Origin: Rapana venosa | Lineage: Eukaryota; Mollusca; Gastropoda; Neogastropoda; Muricidae | Direction of reading: 5' to 3' | Assembly (NCBI GenBank): GCA_028751875.1 | Contig: CM054144.1 | Location: forward strand, 25,747,475 to 25,811,474 | DNA length: 64,000 nucleotides | Shown here: positions 57,728-64,000 of the stretch, piece after piece | Layout of the letters: each line of letters starts with the position of its first letter | Numbering within the stretch: the first letter of the stretch is position 1 | Program-made: the position numbers and the translations under genes | The notes under the pieces: generated by a model | Databases searched by the model: none | Seen by the model: only the letters and a program-made list of their open reading frames with translations | What the model was told of the DNA's origin: nothing

Positions 57728-58030
57728 GGGGGACGGGATAGCTCAGTGGTCGGAGCACTCGCTTTCCCCCAGCCAAGTTAAGCAGCGTCGAGCGTGGTTA
57801 CCAGTTGGATGGGTGACCGTTTGCGCGCCTTGGCTTCAGTACAGTTCCCCCAGTTCACCCAGCTGTAAATGGGTACCTGCCCTCTTTAGGGTCAGGGAAG
57901 GTAAAGCAGCGATGGAGAGGAGATGGGCGCCGCCCTCAATATGCTGGCCCTAGAGAAGTGAGGTCTCTGACGCCTCGCTCCCCTACGACCTTATAGGTTA
58001 TGGGACTCCTTTACCTCCTCCTTTACCTTA
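57728..58030 (+). mobile_element. tRNA-5S rRNA hybrid-head SINE, best copy
   Basis: It starts with a tRNA-like segment, GGGATAGCTCAGTGGTCGG. Then AAGTTAAGCAGCGTCGAGC, GTGGTTACCAGTTGGATGGG and TGACCG match the internal promoter region of animal 5S rRNA (AAGCTAAGCAGGGTCGGGCC ... GATGGGAGACCG) at most positions. The body (CCCAGCTGTAAATGGGTACC, AGGGTCAGGGAAGGTAAAGC, CCCTCAATATGCTGGCCC) is shared with copies at 22591, 29582 and 50062. The conserved AAATGGGTACC block recalls deeply conserved invertebrate SINE core domains, but I cannot confirm which. A pol III transcript is expected. Confidence 0.8.
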
Positions 58031-58436
58031 CATTGAATAAGCAATGCATTTGCTTTTTTTCATCAAGCCATCTATCTAAGAACAAATTTCGTAATGATTA
58101 TACTAAGTCACTACATTATAGCATCATTTACCATTAAATTAAACCAGTAAAAAAGAAAAAAAAGGAAAAAATCGTTAAGAAAATACATTGAAAATACAAA
58201 TTACCACATGTGTGTGTGTGTGTGATTTTATCGCCCTTATTTTGGGCTGTGTTTTCACGTGTGTTGATAAAAAGTGATGTGCTGAGCGGTTTAAAAGTGA
58301 TTAATCTTACAGTTACTTTTTGACCGGGCTCGCGGCAGCTGAACGTCTTAATCCAGTTAGGGATGAGGAATCCATTTAACGACACCACAACACTGAATGT
58401 GGGATGATACCCTGAGAAGTTAACTGTCACGTGCTT
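58031..58436. other. Non-coding stretch
   Basis: AT-rich sequence with a (TG)n patch at 58210-58223. No gene or named repeat. Confidence 0.4.
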
Positions 58437-58735
58437 TGTATGTATGTATGTATGTATGTATGTATGTATGTATGTATGTATGTATGTATATTATGTATGT
58501 ATGTATGTAGGTATGAATGTATGTATGTATGTAGGTAGGTGTGTATGTATGTATGAATGTATGTATGTATGTATGTATGTATGAATGTATGTATGTATGT
58601 ATGTATGTATGAATGTATGTATGTATGTATGAATGTATGTATGTATGTATGTATGTATGTATGCATGCATGTATGCATGGTATATGTACGTAGGGACGAA
58701 CCACCGTCCGTACACACACACACGCACGCACGCAC
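58437..58735. repeat. (TATG)n tetranucleotide array
   Basis: TATG repeats with GAATG and GTAGG variants at 58437-58680, followed by CACG/CACA repeats to 58735. The YIHTYIHT open frames on the minus strand are repeat artefacts. Confidence 0.95.
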
Positions 58736-58799
58736 AGTCTTCAACGTGATCTTTTGTTTGTGAATCGTCTTTCCAGGGAGTTACATTAAAATTAAGTCC

Positions 58800-58945
58800 A
58801 GCTAAATCCCCACAAGTCGGAATGTGGCTACCTTAATGGTAGTGGTGGTGTGAGGGATTGGGGGGGGGGGGGGGGTGACTGTCGCATACACACAAAAAAT
58901 CTCACTATCGGAGATGTAGCCGAGAAACGAAAAAACCTCAAACAA
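58800..58945 (+). mobile_element. Family-3 SINE 3' module
   Basis: GTCGGAATGTGGCTACCTTA, a G17 run at 58860-58876, GACTGTCGCATACAC and AAAATCTCACTATCGG match the modules at 16185 and 60070. The 5' part is absent. Confidence 0.6.
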
Positions 58946-59054
58946 AACCCGGCAGGGTCATAGTTGATAGATTCACACTAACTTGATCATGACAACGGCT
59001 TATTCACTGTAAGGCGCACGCATAGTTTAGGTCACAATCACAATAATTCTTCGT

Positions 59055-59465
59055 CTGCAGAGTTCTACATGAGAAAAAGCTGTCAGCGCCTGGGGTTTAT
59101 CACAGTTCTTGATTAAACCATTGACGCTGGGGGCAACAGCAAAGTGAGAGGCTGTATGATCAGTGGCTTTCCAACTCATGGAATTCCACTTTACAGCTTA
59201 GTCTTTAGTGATCGATTATGACTCTCTGACTAGGAGGCTTGACTCGCACAGTCCTTATATGCTGCAGCCCTGGTAGCTAGTTGGCCTGTGGAGAACATCT
59301 CCAACGCTGACTGTCCTTATGCCCACTTGGCTGAGAGAGTGGGGATGTACTGTGGGCAAGGCATCTCCACTATAATCAAATTTCTGCCCAATTTCCGAAA
59401 CAGCAGCTGCCTCCTCTGCTGTTTTGGAGGTCATCGTCGAAAACGACGGACTAACATACATACAT
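59055..59465 (-). repeat. Unclassified interspersed repeat, clean copy
   Basis: The minus strand starts near AGTCCGTCGTTTTCGACGAT, which carries a short palindrome TCGTTTTCGACGA, and runs through GCAGAGGAGGCAGCTGCTG to the 59055 end. It pairs with 51400-51930. An open frame exists but no domain is recognisable. Confidence 0.7.
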
Positions 59466-59605
59466 GAAAAAAACTACTATACACTATTCATGACAGACCA
59501 AGATTTAAAAAGGACAAACTGGTTGAATCCCCAGTTCGTCGTCATTGCATCAGGAGAGGAGCCAAAAAAGCGAGATGAGTGTTAAAACCATGCTTAGGCG
59601 GGGAT

Positions 59606-59975
59606 GAGGTGTGGAGATGGCTTAGTGGTTAGAAGGTTACCGCTCAGCGTTTGACGCCTCGGGATCGACCCTGGGTTCGAGCCCCCATCGAGATTAGATG
59701 CCCATTCACACGGGTTTTCCCACCTGGAGTTAGTTCACATCAGTGCAGACTCCACTTTTCCAAAAGTCCTTCGGGTGAGACTATCAACCGAGGTCCCGTG
59801 TGCGAACGCTCGCAGAACATCTTGCGCACACGTTAAATCCTGTTCCGCTTTTTGTAAGAGTAGGCCATTGTGTGCCGGTGGAAATAGATGACAGAATTCA
59901 CAAATCCGCATACACACGGGAACTGGATGTAAAAAAGCCCATAAGGTCTTATTCCACTATCCTCGATAAAAAAAA
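59606..59975 (+). mobile_element. Full-length tRNA-derived SINE, family 1 body, different head
   Basis: A box GATGGCTTAGTGGTTAGAAG and B box GGGTTCGAGCCCC are clear. The head differs from that at 17271, while the body is the same (GAGACTATCAACCGAGGTCC, GAACATCTTGCGCACACG, GAGTAGGCCATTGTGTGCCG, CACACGGGAACTGGATG). It ends in A-rich sequence. Confidence 0.85.
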
Positions 59976-60069
59976 TTAATTAAAAAAAAGAGTAGGCCAT
60001 TCATGCAGGTAAGTACGGGTGACGAAAAAAACATAAGTCAATACCTGCATGTACACTGATGTCGTGTGA

Positions 60070-60185
60070 AGACATCATCCCCGGTGTCGGAATGCAGCTA
60101 CCTTAATGGTGGGCAAAAACGGTCGCATACGCAAAAATGTCGCCATAGGAGTTCTAGTCGAGGAACAAAAACAAAAAAATAAAAT
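60070..60185 (+). mobile_element. Family-3 SINE 3' module with A-rich tail
   Basis: CGGTGTCGGAATGCAGCTAC, GGTCGCATACGCAAAAATG, GTCGAGGAACAAAAAC and an A-rich tail. A further copy of the module at 58800. Confidence 0.65.
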
Positions 60186-60460
60186 AAAAAAAGAAAGAGA
60201 AAAAGTGTACAAAAGGTGTCACAGGACCCTTGATCAAAACATTGTATTGAAAATGTACATTATGTTGTCTTTTTTTTGAAAAAGTTCAAAACACATAGAT
60301 CTCATCTTACAGTTTGCTTCTGTAGAGTTACAGCAATTTGTGAAAAATAAGTACTGTTGCTTTTAAAGGCTTCGTATTTTTTTCTTTCTCCAAAATCAAC
60401 AACTAAAACTATAAAACAAAAATTCAAAATCATTGAAAAAACCATATCAAAATGTCCACA

Positions 60461-60466
60461 TTTATT
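60461..60466 (-). terminator. Candidate polyadenylation signal AATAAA, minus strand
   Basis: TTTATT on the plus strand gives AATAAA on the minus strand, followed within 30 nt (minus direction) by a T/G-rich stretch (GTGGACATTTTGATATGG). It would end the transcript of the gene whose last exon is at 63791-64000. Other AATAAA matches exist, so this is a guess. Confidence 0.25.
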
Positions 60467-62379
60467 TACAAAAAAACTCTGATAAATAAATATGTTCATT
60501 ACAAAGCTCTGGCAAAAGTGTGGAATCAGCATACAAGAAAACCACACAAAACTCGGTCCACAATTTTTTTTTTTTATCAAAACAAAACAGTAAATGCTTT
60601 TGCGCACTCCATACACGATAAGACAACTTGTATCTACAAATCGTTTGACATCTAATTTTATGTTTACTATCCTCTTCAAGATAAATAATAAACACAGACT
60701 ATTTTTCACAAGTTAACAAGTTCATAAGTCTATCAAATTAATTTGGGGGGGGGAAGGGGGTGTAGTGTAGACCATTGTCCTGAATATATGCCACAGACGA
60801 GAATAAAATCTTTCTGGTTTTACCTTGAACCGATTGCGTGATTATTTTCTTCAGACAATAGTGTATGAATCATCTTGCTCTAAATGGAATGAAGTGTTGA
60901 CAATTTTAACATCCGTCCACCTCTCCCCCCACCCCAGTAATTGAAACTGAAAGTCCATTTTACAAACGCACGCGCCCCTACGCGCTCACGCTCATGCACG
61001 CACACGCACGCACACACACACACACACACACACAACACACACACAACAACCAAGCAAACGATCAAAACATTTAATGCGAAAACACACGAAAAACCTTTAA
61101 ACGACAACCGAAAAATGGTCTTGCATATTATGTGGTAACAAGCACAAGAGAGAAAGGCTGTTTTGTGTGTTATCTTTGTGATAGTATTTCCATGCACATG
61201 AAGGCCTTAGTGTGACTTACTTCACTGCCTGTCTGTCTGTCTCTCTCTCTCGTGCGTGCGTGCGTGCGTGCGTGTGTGTGTATGTGTGTGTGCGTGCGTG
61301 AATGTGTGTGTGTGTGTGTGGGGGGGGGGGGGGGGACGGTGGAAGTATTAACCTCCCCCACCACGACCACCATAAATCTATTATGTTTTCAATCAAAATA
61401 ACAATAGTAGATTCTTGCATGCACAGTAACAAACAATGTACCCTAGAAAACACACAGATCTCTGTCAACGCATTAGAATGTAGATATCTGTACAAACTAA
61501 CGCACAAAATACACAGATCAGTCAATCTACCTAAGTTGTACGCACAATTTCATGCACGTAGTGTTGACAAAAACTGAATTTGTACATCCTAACCATTTCT
61601 CATACAAGACAAGATCCTTCAGTAAAAATAAGTTAAGGGTCAAAATCATTTTGCAAAACTTAAAATGTCGCATTGTTATATTTACGCCTATCAAACAAAA
61701 TACATGTTGATACTTTAAAAAAACCCAAACTGTCGCACATGGTTACGTCAGCTGAAACAAAATGCTGTGTAAACTGAAAATACCGTGTTATGGTTAAACT
61801 GGATCATTTTCTTAACATAACCCTCTTCCATGGGTGTACGTAATTTTTTTTTTCCATTCTAAAATCAAGCTCAGTTTTCATAATAATTCATCCATCAGCA
61901 CTGACAACTTTGTTTTTAAAAATGCAGCAAATTGTTAAAATATAAAACGTAATCAGTTTACATAACAAAAATGTACCAACGTGTTATTATTGAAAAAAAC
62001 AGCAAAAAACAAACAAAGGCTGTAAATGCATGAATGCGGTCATAACAAAGAGTTCTTAAAATTCACATTATTATTATTATTCCTTGTTTGTAAACATATC
62101 GGTGAACCTTTTTACCAGGTGTGTGTATGAATGAGCTGCAATGAAGCGCTTGAAACCAGATTCCCTGCGTGGGTCAGTGGCCTGTGTGATGTTGGAAAGT
62201 CGGTTATGGCGTGACTGACTGTCCGTGTCTTCTCTGTAGATTGTCAACAGGTAACGGCCAGTTATTTTTTTATGTAGGAGTTTGTGTGTGTGTGTGTGCT
62301 TTGTGTGTGTGTTTTGTGCGTGTATATGTGCTTGCGAATGTGTTGTGTGTGTGTGTGTGCGAATGTGTGTGTGTGTGTG

Positions 62380-62416
<37 letters not shown>

Positions 62417-63790
62417 GAGAGAGTTCAGTTGTGATTTCTGACCAAAAAAAATATCCTCAAAAGTCTTTTGCCATAAGACAAGTCGCAAAGGCAGCTGGAA
62501 TGTCAATCTTCAATATCACATGAGCCAGTGTATGTATCATATACATCACTTCTGAGTTGTACACATACACACAAATTCTCGTGTAGACATAACAATTTGT
62601 CTTTGTTTTTTTGTTTGTTTGGTTTTTTTTTTACAAAAAGTTGGGAATGTAACTCGGCATAAACTGGCACTTCTGTAGTTGCTGGTAACACAGAAAGACT
62701 GAGTACATGATGAATTCACAACGTGATATGCTTCAAACATGCATTCTTCATCCTTTGATGATCACCACAACGACTGAATAGTAATAATTATTTTCTCACC
62801 ACGATTCTCTTTCAGTGTGAACCCTTTGGTTCCAAATACACTTTTTGTCAAAGAAGCCATACTCCAAGAATGACACAATCATTGCTTTAAAAAAATCTTC
62901 CAGATGAACCCCTTTAAGGCATTGTTTCCTTTCTTAAGGCCAACATACTTTCAAGTCCAAGTTTTCTGGAAACGGAGCATTCAGTATTATCCAGAGTGAA
63001 TCCACAATAGCAATGTGTACCGTGTGGATATTAAAACATCACAGCCAAACTGAACGACCCTGATAAAGAAGATGGGAGTTGTGTGCATTACCAGCATCAA
63101 AAGATAAACCTTGACCTCTATTGAAAACACTCATTGATCAAAACACCTGGTTTTTGTACCAGCGGTAAGGAAACGAGAATGTGCCGTCTGATATGGAATA
63201 TAAATCCCACGTCAATTTGATATGCTGCTGAGAGTCATACCTCCATAAACGAAATAAGAAACACGGTGGGAGTTTTGTTGCAAGGAGGGTGGTTAAAAAC
63301 ACCCCTGTTCATATGTTGGTAATGGCAGTTACAGGAATAAAAAGCCTTCGTCAGTCATGAAAAGGGTCCAAGCTGGTATCATTGGCTTCCCCAGCTATCA
63401 TGAAAAATGACGAACCTCGTCCACATTTTCCAATTCGAATAACCAACGAACGATATCAGATTCGGGTTCCAGCCATTTCAGTGGGTATCAATGCTGGGGT
63501 ACAGAGGGCATGCCGATGAAGGATGAACGCTTTTTCTAACGCGTGTGCTCGCTTTCTCAAGCCCGCTCTACAGTTGTGAGTGTCAGTATGAACGTCCCTT
63601 TAAACCCCGCTCCACATCTGCCATAGGCCGGCCACCAAACCAGGGCTGCCGTAGACAGCCTGATAACGTCGTAGCTGAAGCATGGACACTGAGCATCAAC
63701 CTCTGACGAGCATGGCATGCCCAGGTGGGTACACAACTTCCGTCAACACCCGTTCCGTCAAGGAGTGCACAATGCAGACTGTGCCGGCTG
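60467..63790 (-). other. Probable long 3' UTR of the minus-strand gene
   Basis: This 3.3-kb stretch lies directly downstream of a convincing stop codon. It contains no SINE, LINE or minisatellite, unlike the rest of the window, only simple repeats: (CA)n near 61010-61045, (GT)n/(GC)n at 61255-61320, G17 at 61320-61336 and (GT)n at 62281-62414. Absence of retroelements fits exonic sequence, but the extent is inferred. Confidence 0.35.
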
Positions 63791-64000
63791 TCACAGCTGG
63801 GTGTACAGGTGGGTGTGGTACAACTCGGAGTGCAGCTGAGGCACTGCCTGGGGTTCTGGCACCATGCCGGAGTGAGGCCTCTCCCCTCCCCTGCCTCCCA
63901 GCGCCACCCCGTTCCCGCCGACCCGGGGTGGCAGGCAGGTGGTGAAGAGCTGCTTGGTGACGGCTCTCACCTCCTCCCTCAGCTCCGCCACCAGGTCCTT
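63791..64000 (-). CDS. Last coding exon (C-terminus) of an unrecognised protein, partial
   Basis: The minus-strand frame is open from the window edge to TGA at 63791-63793. It starts KDLVAELREEVRAVTKQLF, a helical and charged segment, continues through a Gly/Pro-rich linker (PPRVGGNGVALGGRGG), and ends LHSELYHTHLYTQL. Nearly every codon in the first half ends in G or C (AAG GAC CTG GTG GCG GAG), a strong coding signature against an AT-rich background. The overlapping plus-strand frame at 63682-63945 lacks this bias. The exon start lies beyond the window. The helical segment could be a coiled coil. I do not recognise the protein family. Confidence 0.6.
   Translation of the reverse strand, partial: KDLVAELREEVRAVTKQLFTTCLPPRVGGNGVALGGRGGERPHSGMVPEPQAVPQLHSELYHTHLYTQL

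Noticed and set aside
57750..57830. Possible 5S rRNA gene
   Set aside because: Only the internal control region matches 5S; the rest of the 120-nt gene and the terminator are missing and a SINE body follows.
58420..58744. Minus-strand YIHTYIHT frames of about 100 codons
   Set aside because: Pure translation of a TATG tetranucleotide array.
63682..63945. Plus-strand 87-codon frame at the right edge
   Set aside because: It overlaps the minus-strand terminal exon, whose codons show strong G/C third-position bias; the plus frame does not, and is probably its shadow.

Overview
This is animal nuclear DNA, almost certainly from a lophotrochozoan and most probably a gastropod mollusc. The evidence is several tRNA-derived SINE families, apurinic-endonuclease (RTE-like) LINEs, a TTAA-flanked MITE, abundant CT/TA/GT/GATA-type microsatellites, long minisatellites, and introns with GT/AG borders. 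There is no operon, bacterial or phage gene, CRISPR array or defence system. Most long open frames are by-products of short-period repeats or dead transposons.

Layout. 1-2260: AT-rich, unannotated. 2261-4763: compound microsatellite, then a dead plus-strand LINE ending at a 78-bp perfect palindrome. 4870-5912: decayed coding-like sequence with a coiled-coil-like part. 5960-6902: SINE remnant and a piggyBac-like MITE. 6960-9900: minus-strand LINE with a recognisable endonuclease and a badly scrambled RT. 10552-12441: repeated coding-like fragments, SINEs and a LINE 3' end. 12445-17012: sparse sequence with an LTR-like end and older repeats. 17013-23943 and 24022-30935: a 7-kb tandem duplication. 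Each copy holds SINEs, three different minisatellites and parts of the same unrecognised gene, whose two exons join in phase. 30938-49560: an 11.6-kb satellite with 28/19-bp units and a 234-bp higher-order repeat, flanked by a related 50-bp satellite and by two direct copies of a LINE segment 16,332 bp apart. 49560-57120: sequence in which known repeats look rewritten into homopolymers, probably a consensus-quality problem. 57128-60200: microsatellites and SINEs, including the best copy of a SINE whose head combines tRNA-like and 5S rRNA-like promoter sequence. 60200-64000: probably the long 3' UTR and last coding exon of a minus-strand gene running off the right edge.

Only two stretches look like host protein-coding exons: the pair inside the 7-kb duplication, and the terminal exon at 63791-64000. 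I recognise neither protein. I did not find a new functional system. The most interesting items are the nested satellite with its higher-order repeat, the tRNA-5S SINE, the exon-splitting tandem duplication, and the patchy sequence corruption that any user of this contig should know about.
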